Assembly (NCBI RefSeq): GCF_000179615.1
Contig: NZ_AEDD01000002.1
Coordinates: 124,001-188,000, forward strand
Direction of reading: 5' to 3'
Length of the DNA: 64,000 bases
DNA from: Paenibacillus curdlanolyticus YK9
GTDB taxonomy: Bacteria > Bacillota > Bacilli > Paenibacillales > Paenibacillaceae
Part shown: positions 27,798 through 36,552 of the stretch, one piece after another
How the letters are laid out: each line of letters opens with the position of its first letter
How positions within the stretch are numbered: the first letter of the stretch is position 1
Translations under genes and position numbers: made by a program
Notes under the pieces: generated by a model
What the model saw: only the letters and a program-made list of their open reading frames with translations
Told to the model about the DNA's origin: nothing
Database searches by the model: none

Positions 27798-28697
27798 ATG
27801 ATCGATTTGTTTGATGAAGGATTGTGGGAGAAAGCCTGGAAGGAAGATCCCCATTCGTTTGCGAATAAGATGAAAAAAGCGGGAATCGATGCAACGCATT
27901 CCTTTGATCATAAAGCAAAAGCATTTAACGAGCAGGTGTTTAATGAGGAAGGTCGATTAAGAACGAAACGGATTATGAACTGGCTGGAAGGACAAGGCGT
28001 GCAGTATAAGGATGCTTCCATACTGGACATAGGCGCTGCTTCGGGCGGCTTCTCTATTCCGTTTGCTGAGCGTGGCGCTAGCGTAACATCGGTTGAGCCT
28101 TGTTTGCCGCTCGCAGAGCTGCTGGAGGAAAATGCCGCCAAGCTGAAGCATGGAGCAATCGACATTGTGACACAGCCGTTCGAGCACATAGATCTTCAGG
28201 GCATGGGATGGGAGAACAAATTTGATCTTGTCTTCGTCTCGATGTGTCCGGTCGTCTCGGACTGGGAGAGCGTGCTGAGGGTGCTTAGCTGTGCAAAGCA
28301 GTACTGTTATATTAGCATGTCCGCCGGTTCACACGTGAGTAGCCTAGTGGATGAGGTGTGGCCGCTCGTCGCTAGCCAATCGTTGAAACCGCAGCATATG
28401 GAGATGGGATACTTGCTTCATTTGCTCTATATCAAAGGCTATGCTTTCCAATCGCTAGTCACGCGTGAAATGAAAACGACAGAATCGTCTCGGGTCGAAG
28501 TGCTGAACGAATTGATGATTCGGTTGAAAATGAATGGACTTGTTGACGATGAACGAACGCGAGGGATCGTTGCGGAGTATCTGGAACAAAAGTATCCGGA
28601 TGATCGCGTGATTTTCCAAGAGGGCGGACGTTATGGCAAGGTGCTTGTCCAGCTGCAGGATCAGAATATGTATACGAGAGAGCTGCAGCAAGCATGA
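27798..28697 (+). CDS. Class I SAM-dependent methyltransferase
   Basis: A 299-residue methyltransferase. Motif I is ILDIGAASGGFSIPFAERGA near residue 74, with the acidic residue of motif II in VTSVEP and a motif IV-like KFDLVFVSMCPVV. An N-terminal helical stretch of about 70 residues (LWEKAWKEDP) and a C-terminal cap of about 100 residues surround the core. The sequence does not reveal the methyl acceptor. Start at the ATG at 27798, with GAGAGCGGGCG about 6 bases upstream. It stands alone downstream of the Rrf2 gene and upstream of the asd T-box. Confidence 0.8.
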   Translation: MIDLFDEGLWEKAWKEDPHSFANKMKKAGIDATHSFDHKAKAFNEQVFNEEGRLRTKRIMNWLEGQGVQYKDASILDIGAASGGFSIPFAERGASVTSVEPCLPLAELLEENAAKLKHGAIDIVTQPFEHIDLQGMGWENKFDLVFVSMCPVVSDWESVLRVLSCAKQYCYISMSAGSHVSSLVDEVWPLVASQSLKPQHMEMGYLLHLLYIKGYAFQSLVTREMKTTESSRVEVLNELMIRLKMNGLVDDERTRGIVAEYLEQKYPDDRVIFQEGGRYGKVLVQLQDQNMYTRELQQA

Positions 28698-28743
28698 TAT
28701 CAACGCCGACCATGGTCAAGACTGATTTTTTATTAAAAAAATG

Positions 28744-28772
28744 TTTACCTCCGATTCGTAATCTGCTATTAT
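28744..28772 (+). promoter_or_regulatory. Promoter for the asd T-box transcript
   Basis: TTTACC (28744-28749) and TATTAT (28767-28772) are separated by 17 bases, directly upstream of the T-box leader. Confidence 0.65.
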
Positions 28773-28779
28773 AACTGCA

Positions 28780-29077
28780 ATATGAAATGCGATGACGAGA
28801 CGAGTAAATAAATCGATTCTTTCACAGAGAGCTCCGTTTAGCTGAAAAGGGGCAAAGGGTTGTTTATTGAATAAAGACTCTGAGCAGCGCATCGGAACTG
28901 GTCCAAACCGGGGATGATGCGACAGGAGCTCCTGTTACAGAGCTAGAGTATAAGCATTACAGCGTAATGCAGTACTTGAAGAGGCTGATATGGCGACATA
29001 TGAGCGAATCTGGGGTGGTACCACGAGTATTCAAATCTCGTCCCTAAGACAATTGTCTTGGGGGTGGGATTTTTTTG
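28780..29077 (+). ncRNA. T-box riboswitch leader of asd (specifier read as AAA, lysine)
   Basis: About 300 nt of leader. Stem I starts CGATGACGAG and closes with GCATCG near 28891. The specifier loop has AGTA (28803-28806) opposite GAA-T-AAA (28869-28875). By the usual GAA-N-codon layout the specifier is AAA (28873-28875), lysine. The T-box core is GGTGGTACCACG (29014-29025). Its TGGT would pair with a tRNA whose discriminator is A, which fits tRNA-Lys and argues against Asn or Asp. A terminator (CCTAAGACAATTGTCTTGGG and a T run, about 29041-29077) follows. The T-box class is secure; the amino acid is my reading of the loop. Confidence 0.85.
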
Positions 29078-29182
29078 TTGTTTCAAAAGAAACATAATCA
29101 CATGCGCTGCATACGGTACACCACATCTAACCAATAGCACAATTAAACTAAACATTCCATACCGAAAGGATTTGAATATCTT

Positions 29183-30271
29183 ATGTCACAAAAACTTAAA
29201 GCAGGTATCGTCGGAGGAACGGGCATGGTTGGCCAGCGTTTCGTTCAATTGCTGGATCAGCATCCTTGGTTTCAAGTAACGGCAATCGCGGCCAGCGCCA
29301 AATCGGCAGGCAAAACGTATGAGCAATCCGTTCAAGGCCGCTGGAAGCTGGATAGCGCCATTCCTGAGGACGTAAAAAATATCGTCGTGCAAGATGCGAT
29401 GGATGTAGAAAACTTCGCAAGCCAAGTCGATTTCATCTTCTGCGCGGTTGACATGAAGAAAGACGAAATCAAAGCATTGGAAGAGGCTTATGCCAAAACA
29501 GGCACGCCTGTTATCTCCAACAACTCGGCGCACCGTTGGACGGCAGACGTGCCAATGGTCATTCCGGAAATTAACCCTGAGCATTTGGAAGTAATCGCTG
29601 CACAGCGCAAACGCTTGGGCACAGAAACCGGCTTTATCGCCGTCAAACCGAACTGCTCAATTCAGAGCTATGTTCCAGCGCTTCATGCGCTGCAAGAATT
29701 CAAACCGAAGCATGTTGTTGTATCGACATACCAAGCGATCTCCGGAGCGGGCAAAAACTTCACGGACTGGCCGGAAATGCTCGACAACGTAATTCCGTAC
29801 ATCGGCGGCGAAGAAGAGAAGAGCGAGCAGGAGCCGCTCCGCATCTGGGGCAACGTAGATAATGGCGCAATTGTAAAAGCAAGCGAGCCTTCGATTACAG
29901 CACAATGTATCCGCGTTCCTGTAACGGACGGCCACCTTGCAACGGTATTCGTATCGTTCGAGAAAACGCCAACGAAAGAAGAAATTCTTGACCGTTGGGC
30001 GCAATATAAAGGACGTCCGCAAGAGCTTGGCCTGCCAAGCGCGCCAGAACAATTTATTACGTATTTCGCTGAAGAGAACCGCCCGCAAACGGGCCTGGAT
30101 CGCGACATCGAGCGCGGCATGGGCGTTTCGGCTGGCCGCTTGCGCGAAGATTCGCTCCACGATTTCAAATTCGTAGGGCTGTCGCATAACACGCTGCGTG
30201 GCGCTGCTGGCGGCGCTGTGCTGATCGCCGAGCTGCTGAAAGCAGAAGGCTACATTCAACCGAAGAAATAA
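29183..30271 (+). CDS. asd: Aspartate-semialdehyde dehydrogenase
   Basis: A 362-residue NADPH-dependent enzyme that converts aspartyl phosphate to aspartate semialdehyde, the branch-point precursor of lysine/diaminopimelate, threonine and methionine. The N-terminal nucleotide motif is GIVGGTGMVGQRF. The catalytic cysteine lies in KPNCSIQSYVPAL (Cys157), and a later histidine in PVTDGHLA contributes to the active site. The sequence and length belong to the archaeal/fungal-type ASADH branch rather than the classic B. subtilis one. Codon use is biased like a well expressed gene. It is controlled by the T-box leader upstream and followed by its own terminator. Confidence 0.92.
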   Translation: MSQKLKAGIVGGTGMVGQRFVQLLDQHPWFQVTAIAASAKSAGKTYEQSVQGRWKLDSAIPEDVKNIVVQDAMDVENFASQVDFIFCAVDMKKDEIKALEEAYAKTGTPVISNNSAHRWTADVPMVIPEINPEHLEVIAAQRKRLGTETGFIAVKPNCSIQSYVPALHALQEFKPKHVVVSTYQAISGAGKNFTDWPEMLDNVIPYIGGEEEKSEQEPLRIWGNVDNGAIVKASEPSITAQCIRVPVTDGHLATVFVSFEKTPTKEEILDRWAQYKGRPQELGLPSAPEQFITYFAEENRPQTGLDRDIERGMGVSAGRLREDSLHDFKFVGLSHNTLRGAAGGAVLIAELLKAEGYIQPKK

Positions 30272-30305
30272 ACTGGCATAACGAACCAATTTCAATTAAG
30301 CTTAG

Positions 30306-30334
30306 AAAAGCCGCAATTGCTGCGGCTTTTTTTT
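30306..30334 (+). terminator. Rho-independent terminator after asd
   Basis: AAAAGCCGCA (30306-30315) and TGCGGCTTTT (30321-30330), followed by more T residues. Confidence 0.9.
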
Positions 30335-30368
30335 GATACATATCCAAACGAAGAGTGAGGGAATAGGA

Positions 30369-31127
30369 ATGGTGAAGCTAATTGACCTGAGCGTGTCGAT
30401 CAGCCCCAAAATTCGCGAGCCGTTGCCAGCGAAGATCGAATACGCGAGCCATAATGACGGAGCAAAGCAGGCGGCAGCTGTGCTTGGCTTGCAGGAGGAT
30501 AATTTCCCGGAAAGCATGGCATGGGCAACAGAAACCGTGACGTTGAATACGCATGCGGGAACGCATATTGACGCGCCATGGCATTATTGGCCAACCTCTG
30601 AAGGAAAGCCTTCGCGAACGATTGATGAGCTACCGCTCGAATGGTTTTATTCCGACGGGGTGCTGCTCGATTTCAGCTCGAAGCCCCCAGGCTATGAGAT
30701 TACGACAGAGGATCTAATCGGGGAACTGGCTAGAATCGGATATACGCTGAAGCCGTTCGATATCGTCCTCATTCGCAGCGATGCGGACAAGCGGCTGTAT
30801 CATGAGCATTATGCTTTTCTCCATGCAGGCGTATCAGCTGAAGCGACGGTTTGGCTGCTGGATCAAGGCATTAAAGTAGTCGGTACAGATGGCTGGGGAT
30901 GGGATATTCCGTTGAATCTTCAAGCTGAGGCGTATAAAAAGGACCCGAAGCCAGGCGTTCTATGGGCAGCGCACTATGTCGGCAAAGACCGGGAATATTG
31001 CCAGATCGAAAAGCTGGCGAATCTGGATCAAATTCCGCAGCCGTTTGGCTTTAAGGTGAGCTGCTTCCCAGTAAAGGTGGAAAAAGCAAGCGCAGGGTGG
31101 GCACGGCCTGTCGCAATTATAGAATAA
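30369..31127 (+). CDS. Cyclase/arylformamidase-family metal hydrolase (KynB-like fold)
   Basis: A 252-residue protein of the cyclase (Pfam Cyclase) family. The metal-binding hallmark is HAGTHIDAPWHYW near residue 70, with an Asp and further His in VLIRSDADKRLYHEHYAF and GTDGWGWDIP. The family includes kynurenine formamidase and isatin hydrolase, which use a divalent metal to open amide or lactam bonds. No tryptophan-degradation genes are nearby, so a kynurenine role is not supported. The ATG at 30369 follows GAGGGAATAGGA; the frame is open to 30333 but without a ribosome binding site. Single gene between terminators. Confidence 0.85.
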   Translation: MVKLIDLSVSISPKIREPLPAKIEYASHNDGAKQAAAVLGLQEDNFPESMAWATETVTLNTHAGTHIDAPWHYWPTSEGKPSRTIDELPLEWFYSDGVLLDFSSKPPGYEITTEDLIGELARIGYTLKPFDIVLIRSDADKRLYHEHYAFLHAGVSAEATVWLLDQGIKVVGTDGWGWDIPLNLQAEAYKKDPKPGVLWAAHYVGKDREYCQIEKLANLDQIPQPFGFKVSCFPVKVEKASAGWARPVAIIE

Positions 31128-31148
31128 AAATACTTTGTTTAATAAGGG

Positions 31149-31178
31149 CGCAAACACTTCATGGTGTTTGCGTTTTTT
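31149..31178 (+). terminator. Rho-independent terminator
   Basis: CGCAAACAC (31149-31157) and GTGTTTGCG (31164-31172), followed by TTTTTT. Confidence 0.9.
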
Positions 31179-31217
31179 ATTGTTTTATATATGAAATAGT
31201 TAGTGGAGGGAACTGCT

Positions 31218-32111
31218 ATGATTCAAAAATTAGGCTTTGCAGCCAATGACCGATTGCTCATCATCAACGCGGACGATTTTGGAATGACCAAGGGAACGAA
31301 TGAGGCCATTGTTCACTTGTTTGAAAAAAATAGTATAACATCGACATCGATTATGATTCCTTGTATGGATTCGACTGAAGCAATGGCAGTAAGCAGATTA
31401 AAAGGTATGAAGGATATTGGCATTCATCTTACGCTCACAAGCGACGAGTTGAATCCATATGCCCCCGTTTACGATAAACGTGCATTGCATAGTTTAATTA
31501 CCACGGAAGGGCATTTTCATACTGATGTTGCTCTTTTTGAAAGAAATGCTGATGAGGATGAGGTCTTACTGGAGATGGAATCTCAGATTCGATGCGCAAT
31601 TTTGAACGGGATTGATCCGACCCATCTTGATAACCATGCGGGCAGCATCTTGGGATTATTTACAGGTAGGGATTTTTTGGAATTATCGTTTGACTTATGT
31701 GAGAAGTATCGTCTCCCATTTCTTTTACCTAATCGGATAGTAGAACAGCCCTTGTTTAATACGGATCAACGGAGGTTGTTTCAAAAAAGAATTAATTCGG
31801 CAAAAGGTAGAAAAATTTTATTAATCGATGACATCGTTTCTCTTCCATATTGCTTTAATCCCGTAATTCCTTACAGCAAATTGAAGAAACAATTGGAAGA
31901 TACATTAAGTAACATTAAGCCTGGAATTACCCAGTTGACCTTACATCCGTCTAAAATTACCGACCAGTTAATGGGAATAACAAGCTGTTATAAAGAAAGG
32001 GAGATGGAATATAGGCTGCTAAATGATAGTGACATTAAACGATTGTTTCGCAGGGAGCGGATCAAGCTTATATCGTGGAGAGATATTCGAGACTTGCAAC
32101 GAAGCATGTAA
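31218..32111 (+). CDS. Second YdjC/ChbG-family deacetylase-like protein, AT-rich
   Basis: A 297-residue paralog of the 10372-11280 product: LLIINADDFGMTKGTNEAIVHLF, IGIHLTL, DPTHLDNHAGSILGLFTGRDF and LTLHPS keep the family metal-binding Asp and His residues. Unlike its relative it has the canonical GIHLTL. Its base composition is clearly more AT-rich than its neighbours, with long A runs and AAA/TTA codons, which suggests acquisition by transfer. The ATG at 31218 follows GTGGAGGG. The carboxy end (SWRDIRDLQRSM) matches that of the other copy (GWRELQRLQLSM). Substrate unknown. Confidence 0.85.
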   Translation: MIQKLGFAANDRLLIINADDFGMTKGTNEAIVHLFEKNSITSTSIMIPCMDSTEAMAVSRLKGMKDIGIHLTLTSDELNPYAPVYDKRALHSLITTEGHFHTDVALFERNADEDEVLLEMESQIRCAILNGIDPTHLDNHAGSILGLFTGRDFLELSFDLCEKYRLPFLLPNRIVEQPLFNTDQRRLFQKRINSAKGRKILLIDDIVSLPYCFNPVIPYSKLKKQLEDTLSNIKPGITQLTLHPSKITDQLMGITSCYKEREMEYRLLNDSDIKRLFRRERIKLISWRDIRDLQRSM

Positions 32112-32299
32112 TTGGTTAACTGGACAAGCAATTGGAAAAAAAAGATTTACAAGCAGGCACGGCTGTCTTATAGTATGCATAAAGAAAGTTTCTTTAAGGA
32201 AACATTTTGTCTTTGATGAAAAATAAATTTTTTTGTAAATAGTTTTGCCTATAGTAAACTTTCTTGCCTATCACAAAGAATTGAGCAGGAGGCGTTAGA

Positions 32300-33340
32300 A
32301 TGATCGATCCTCAGCAAAATATTTCGAGAAGAAGCATGTTAAAGGTTGGCGCAGCGGGTTTATTAGGCGTTCTTGGAGGAGCGCTGCTTGGCCAGTCATC
32401 CCTATTCACGAAAACAGCCAAAGCGGAGTCCAAGCATGACATGCATAACAAGCTGCAAGCGCAAGCCCATCATGGCATGTCGCATGGCTATGATCCTGGA
32501 ACCGATCAATCCGATGCGCTGGAGCGGGCGGTGAAGGCATTAACGGCGTTCGATTACGGGAAAGTAAGCATGAGAGCGGATGGCAAAACGGTGCGGGATT
32601 ATGAGATGCACGCGGTGGAGCTCGAAGTGGAAATCGCCAAAGGCGTCAAGTTTCCGGGCTGGGCGTACAACGGTACGATTCCAGGGCCGACGCTGCGGTG
32701 TACAGAAGGCGATATCGTTCGCGTCACCTTCCATAACGGTTCGTCCCATCCGCATTCAATTCACTTCCATGGCATTCATCCGACCAATATGGATGGGCTT
32801 GAAGCTGTTGCACCCGGGGAGTCGTTCGTCTATGAATTTGAGGCGAAGCCAGCGGGGATGCAGGTCTATCATTGCCATGTGCAGCCGTTCACCCGCCATA
32901 TCCATAAAGGATTGTACGGCAATTTCATCATCGATCCTGTTGTAAAACGGAAGCCGGCTAAGGAGTTCAGCATGGTGATGAATGGATTCGATCTCGATTT
33001 GGATGGCGAGAACGAAGTGTACACCGTGAATGGCTATGCATTTGCTTACCTATCCAGGCCGATCAAAGTGAAAGCCGGAGAGCTTGTCCGCATCTATATC
33101 AGCAACATGACCGAGTTTGATTTGATTAATTCCTTCCATTTGCATGCCAATTATTTTCACTATTACGCGACTGGGGCAGATCCGGAGGCACGCCCGTATT
33201 TCACAGACACCATCGTGCAATGCCAAGGCGAACGTGGACTGGTTGAGGTCGTGTTTCCAGCACCCGGCAAATACATGTTCCATGCGCATCAAAGCGAATT
33301 TACGGAGCTCGGCTGGATGGGATTCTTTGAGGTCGAATAG
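32300..33340 (+). CDS. Tat-exported two-domain multicopper oxidase (nitrite-reductase-like)
   Basis: A 346-residue secreted copper protein. The twin-arginine signal is SRRSMLKVGAAGLLG (about residues 9-23), followed by a His/Met-rich mature start (HDMHNK, HHGMSHG). Two cupredoxin domains carry the copper sites: HSIHFHG, then VYHCHVQPFTRHIHKGLYG (type 1 Cys-His) in domain 1, and SFHLHANYFHYY plus MFHAHQSEFTELGWMGFFEV in domain 2. The two-domain size resembles NirK or small laccases. The ATG has GCAGGAGG upstream. It lies 15 bases before a ZIP transporter gene and shares a cluster with tatA, which suggests dedicated folded export. Electron donor and substrate are unknown. Confidence 0.9.
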   Translation: MIDPQQNISRRSMLKVGAAGLLGVLGGALLGQSSLFTKTAKAESKHDMHNKLQAQAHHGMSHGYDPGTDQSDALERAVKALTAFDYGKVSMRADGKTVRDYEMHAVELEVEIAKGVKFPGWAYNGTIPGPTLRCTEGDIVRVTFHNGSSHPHSIHFHGIHPTNMDGLEAVAPGESFVYEFEAKPAGMQVYHCHVQPFTRHIHKGLYGNFIIDPVVKRKPAKEFSMVMNGFDLDLDGENEVYTVNGYAFAYLSRPIKVKAGELVRIYISNMTEFDLINSFHLHANYFHYYATGADPEARPYFTDTIVQCQGERGLVEVVFPAPGKYMFHAHQSEFTELGWMGFFEVE

Positions 33341-33355
33341 AGAGGAGGGGTCGGC

Positions 33356-34546
33356 GTGCATACGCAAACTAGCTCAAGAAAAGCGATATGGCTATGGGGT
33401 GTTGCACCGCTTATCGCATTAATCGCAATTATTACCGTTATTACCAAGCTGGGAACGGGCGTAGAAGAGAAGCAGGCAGCGCCTATCGAGATATTGGATA
33501 TTCAACGAATCGTCATCCAAGACGAAGGCTTTCAAGTATCTGTACTCAACTCCGGACCTAAGGCGGTTACAATCGCTCAGGTCATCGTGGATGACGCGTT
33601 CTGGAATGCATCGTTCAGCCCGAGCGATACATTGGAACGGTTTGATTCGGCAACGATCCATATTCCATACCCGTGGGTGGAAGGCGACCCGCATGCGATT
33701 AAGCTCATTACCTCCAATGGCTTGATCTTCACAGGAGAAGTAGCGGCAGCGATGAAAACGCCTGAGGCGGACGCTAACCGTTTGCTGCAGTATGCGTTGA
33801 TCGGTTTCTATGTCGGTGTCGTACCGGTAGGGCTGGGCTTGCTCTGGTTCCCGTTTATGCGCCGGTTTTCGATCAAAGGCACGCAAGCGATACTCGCCTT
33901 TACAATTGGCTTGTTGTTCTTCCTTGCAATCGATACGCTTCAGGAGGGGCTGGAGCTGGGGGCCGAGGCGCCGGGCGTGTTCCAAGGGACCGGATTGGTA
34001 TGGTTCGGACTCATTCTTAGCTTCTTGTTCTTGACAGCAGTCGATCAGAGCGGGAAACGGAAAGGAAGCGCGAAGGCGGAGGAAAGCGGAAAGCGAGTTG
34101 CGTTTAAAATTGCCGGTGGCATCGGATTACACAATTTGGGCGAAGGTTTAGCGATCGGCGCTGCTTTTGCCGCAGGCGAATCCGCACTAGGCACCTTCTT
34201 GATCATCGGCTTCACGCTGCACAACATTACCGAAGGGGTCGGCATTGCAGCTCCGCTGCTTAAGGATGCGCCAAAGTGGCAAACGTTCCTCAGCCTGACC
34301 TGTGTAGCAGGCGCGCCGGCCATTCTTGGGACATGGGCAGGCGGCTTCGTATTTAATGACACGCTGGCCGCGTTATTTTTCGGAATTGGCGCAGGGGCAA
34401 TTATTCAGGTCATCATGGTGATTGGCCGCATGATTATGCGAGATGCGCAGCGCTTTGAGCTCGCTTCCGTCAGTTGGCGTAATTTTGCCGGCTTCACGCT
34501 TGGGGTTGCGCTTATGTATGCGACGGCATTGTTGGTTAACTTTTAA
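33356..34546 (+). CDS. ZIP-family metal transporter with N-terminal extracytoplasmic domain
   Basis: A 396-residue membrane protein. Residues 10-30 form a signal-anchor helix, and residues 40-120 look like an extracytoplasmic beta domain (IQDEGFQVSVLNSGPKAVTIAQVIVDD). The C-terminal two-thirds is a ZIP transporter: GLHNLGEGLAIGAAF and TLHNITEGVGIAAPL are the metal-binding helices with HNxxE motifs. ZIP proteins bring Zn, Fe, Mn or similar cations into the cytoplasm. The soluble N-terminal domain is unusual for bacterial ZIPs and could pass metal from the adjacent multicopper oxidase. GTG start at 33356 after GAGGAGGGG, 15 bases downstream of the oxidase gene. Operon with tatA. Confidence 0.88.
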   Translation: MHTQTSSRKAIWLWGVAPLIALIAIITVITKLGTGVEEKQAAPIEILDIQRIVIQDEGFQVSVLNSGPKAVTIAQVIVDDAFWNASFSPSDTLERFDSATIHIPYPWVEGDPHAIKLITSNGLIFTGEVAAAMKTPEADANRLLQYALIGFYVGVVPVGLGLLWFPFMRRFSIKGTQAILAFTIGLLFFLAIDTLQEGLELGAEAPGVFQGTGLVWFGLILSFLFLTAVDQSGKRKGSAKAEESGKRVAFKIAGGIGLHNLGEGLAIGAAFAAGESALGTFLIIGFTLHNITEGVGIAAPLLKDAPKWQTFLSLTCVAGAPAILGTWAGGFVFNDTLAALFFGIGAGAIIQVIMVIGRMIMRDAQRFELASVSWRNFAGFTLGVALMYATALLVNF

Positions 34547-34570
34547 TTCACTTAGACAGGAGGCGAATCC

Positions 34571-34741
34571 ATGCCATTCGGAATCGGCGCAACGGGATTG
34601 ATCCTAATCGTTCTGGTAGGCGTTTTGTTGTTCGGGCCTTCTAAGCTGCCGCAGCTCGGCCGCGCGATTGGCTCCACATTTTCGGAGTTTCGCAAAGGAA
34701 CGAAGGAATGTATCGATGAGGTTGAGGCGAAGAGGGACTAA
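34571..34741 (+). CDS. tatA: TatA-family twin-arginine translocase subunit
   Basis: A 56-residue protein: a short N-terminus, one membrane helix (about residues 7-21, IGATGLILIVLVGVLLFG), the hinge GPSKLPQLGRAIG, and an amphipathic basic helix (FSEFRKGTKECIDEVEAKRD). This is the TatA/E pattern; TatA forms the export pore for folded proteins. It starts 24 bases after the ZIP gene with ACAGGAGG as ribosome binding site. In the same operon as a Tat-signal oxidase it is probably a partner-specific TatA. No tatC is visible here, so TatC must come from elsewhere. Confidence 0.92.
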   Translation: MPFGIGATGLILIVLVGVLLFGPSKLPQLGRAIGSTFSEFRKGTKECIDEVEAKRD

Positions 34742-34848
34742 GGAGGGATAGGCGAACGCAGGAAAGGGTAACTTTGGCGTAATAGTTTACTTCTGGTTGT
34801 GCGCATGCTATAAGTGAAGAAAACGACCAACAGAAAAGTGGAGATACG

Positions 34849-36324
34849 ATGACAGCTAACCAATCGACGAATCCTACGGGCTGGCGCTTTGACAATAGCT
34901 ATGCTCGCCTGCCGAACCTGTTCTTCACCCAACAGTCCACCAATCCTGTTAGCGAGCCAGCACTTGTAAAATGCAATGAGCCATTCGCAGAGTCCCTTGG
35001 CTTGAACACGCAATCGTTAAAAAGCGATGAAGGCGTCGCTTCGCTTTCCGGAAACGCGATTCCAGAAGGCGCAGCGCCTTTGGCGCAAGCTTATGCAGGG
35101 CATCAGTTCGGGCATTTCAACATTCTCGGGGATGGACGCGCGCTGCTGCTCGGCGAGCAGATCACGCCAGAAGGCAAGCGTTATGATATTCAACTCAAAG
35201 GCTCGGGCAGAACGCCATACTCACGCGGAGGCGACGGTCGCGCGGCGCTTGGGCCGATGCTGCGCGAATACATCATTAGCGAAGCCATGCATGCGCTAGG
35301 CATCCCGACGACGCGCAGTCTTGCCGTCCTGACAACAGGCGACCCGGTTTATCGGGAAACAGAGCTGCAAGGCGCGATTCTGGTACGCGTAGCAGCTAGC
35401 CATTTGCGAGTCGGTACGTTCCAATATGCAAGAGCGATGGGGACAATCGACGACTTGCGCGCTTTAGCTGATTACACGCTGGAACGGCATTATCCAGAGG
35501 TGCAGGCGCAAGAGAACCGGTATCTCGGGCTGCTGCAGGAAGTGATTAACCGGCAAGCGGCGCTTATTGCGCAGTGGCAGCTCGTTGGCTTTATCCATGG
35601 CGTCATGAATACGGACAATATGGCGATTAGCGGGGAAACGATCGATTACGGACCTTGCGCATTCATGGATGCTTATGATCCATCGACCGTTTTCAGCTCT
35701 ATTGATGCACAAGGCCGTTACGCTTACGGCAATCAGCCGAAGATTGGCGTTTGGAACTTGGCTAGATTCGCCGAGACGCTGCTGCAGCTGCTCCATGAGG
35801 ATGAAGACAAGGCTGTGGAGCTCGCTGAAGCCGAGCTTTCTCGCTACTATGACCTGCATCACCAACATTGGCTGGCGGGGATGAGAGCAAAGCTTGGCAT
35901 GATCAATGAGGAGCCCGAGGATGAAGCGCTTATCGAACGGCTGCTCGAGCTGATGAAGGTGGATGGCGCGGATTTCACAAATACGTTCCTTGCGCTAACC
36001 TATGGGGAGCCAGTCGAAGCCGCATTGGCGGACAGCGCGGAATATAAAGAGTGGCATCAGGTGTGGCAGGCGAGACTCTCGAGGGAGGAAGCGGGAAGCG
36101 AGGCTTCTTCGCGACTGATGCGAGCCAGCAATCCTGTCGTCATTCCGCGCAACCATCGGGTGGAAGAAGCGATCCAAGCCGCGGTTAATGATGGTGATTA
36201 CAGCGTGATGGATCGACTGCTCAGCGTGCTGGCTACTCCGTTTGTGCGGTCAGAAGAGCACGCAGCGTACGCCGGGTTGCCAACGCGAACGGACTTGCCT
36301 TATCGGACGTTTTGCGGGACGTAG
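34849..36324 (+). CDS. selO: Protein adenylyltransferase SelO (YdiU/UPF0061 family)
   Basis: A 491-residue pseudokinase-fold enzyme. [40 protein letters not shown] and [29 protein letters not shown] are SelO hallmarks, and it ends in the family tail RTFCGT. SelO binds ATP inverted and transfers AMP to Ser/Thr/Tyr residues of proteins, linked to redox stress responses. Bacterial members such as this lack the selenocysteine. The ATG at 34849 is preceded by GTGGAGA. Single gene, followed by a hairpin-repeat region and a terminator. Confidence 0.92.
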   Translation: MTANQSTNPTGWRFDNSYARLPNLFFTQQSTNPVSEPALVKCNEPFAESLGLNTQSLKSDEGVASLSGNAIPEGAAPLAQAYAGHQFGHFNILGDGRALLLGEQITPEGKRYDIQLKGSGRTPYSRGGDGRAALGPMLREYIISEAMHALGIPTTRSLAVLTTGDPVYRETELQGAILVRVAASHLRVGTFQYARAMGTIDDLRALADYTLERHYPEVQAQENRYLGLLQEVINRQAALIAQWQLVGFIHGVMNTDNMAISGETIDYGPCAFMDAYDPSTVFSSIDAQGRYAYGNQPKIGVWNLARFAETLLQLLHEDEDKAVELAEAELSRYYDLHHQHWLAGMRAKLGMINEEPEDEALIERLLELMKVDGADFTNTFLALTYGEPVEAALADSAEYKEWHQVWQARLSREEAGSEASSRLMRASNPVVIPRNHRVEEAIQAAVNDGDYSVMDRLLSVLATPFVRSEEHAAYAGLPTRTDLPYRTFCGT

Positions 36325-36334
36325 CTTAGCGGTT

Positions 36335-36460
36335 TTATAGGGAAGAAATATATGCCTATAAGCGTTTTGGCGTGGTGGGTGGCTGAATAGGGCAGAATGA
36401 TCTGCCCTATAAGTGCTTAGGTGGGATAGGTGGTTGAATAGGGAACAATTATCTGCCCTA
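36335..36460. repeat. Tandem hairpin repeat, about 52-bp period, 2.5 copies
   Basis: Three hairpins begin at 36335, 36387 and 36438, so the unit repeats every 51-52 bp. The middle one is perfect: ATAGGGCAGA (36387-36396) with TCTGCCCTAT (36401-36410). The outer two are decayed (TTATAGG with CCTATAA; TAGGG with CCCTA). Between stems a G-rich, T-poor strand (GGTGGG, GGTGG, TGA) is shared. It lies between selO and its terminator, so it is in the 3' untranslated region. Function unknown. Confidence 0.6.
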
Positions 36461-36498
36461 ACAGCACGCAAGTTTGCTAGCGATCCGAATTGAAGAGA

Positions 36499-36526
36499 AA
36501 GTCGCATTCCTTGCGGCTTTTTTTAT
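36499..36526 (+). terminator. Rho-independent terminator (selO transcript)
   Basis: AAGTCGCA (36499-36506) and TGCGGCTT (36512-36519, one wobble pair), followed by a T run. Confidence 0.7.
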
Positions 36527-36552
36527 TTTGCAAATAAAGGAGCAAAACTTGC

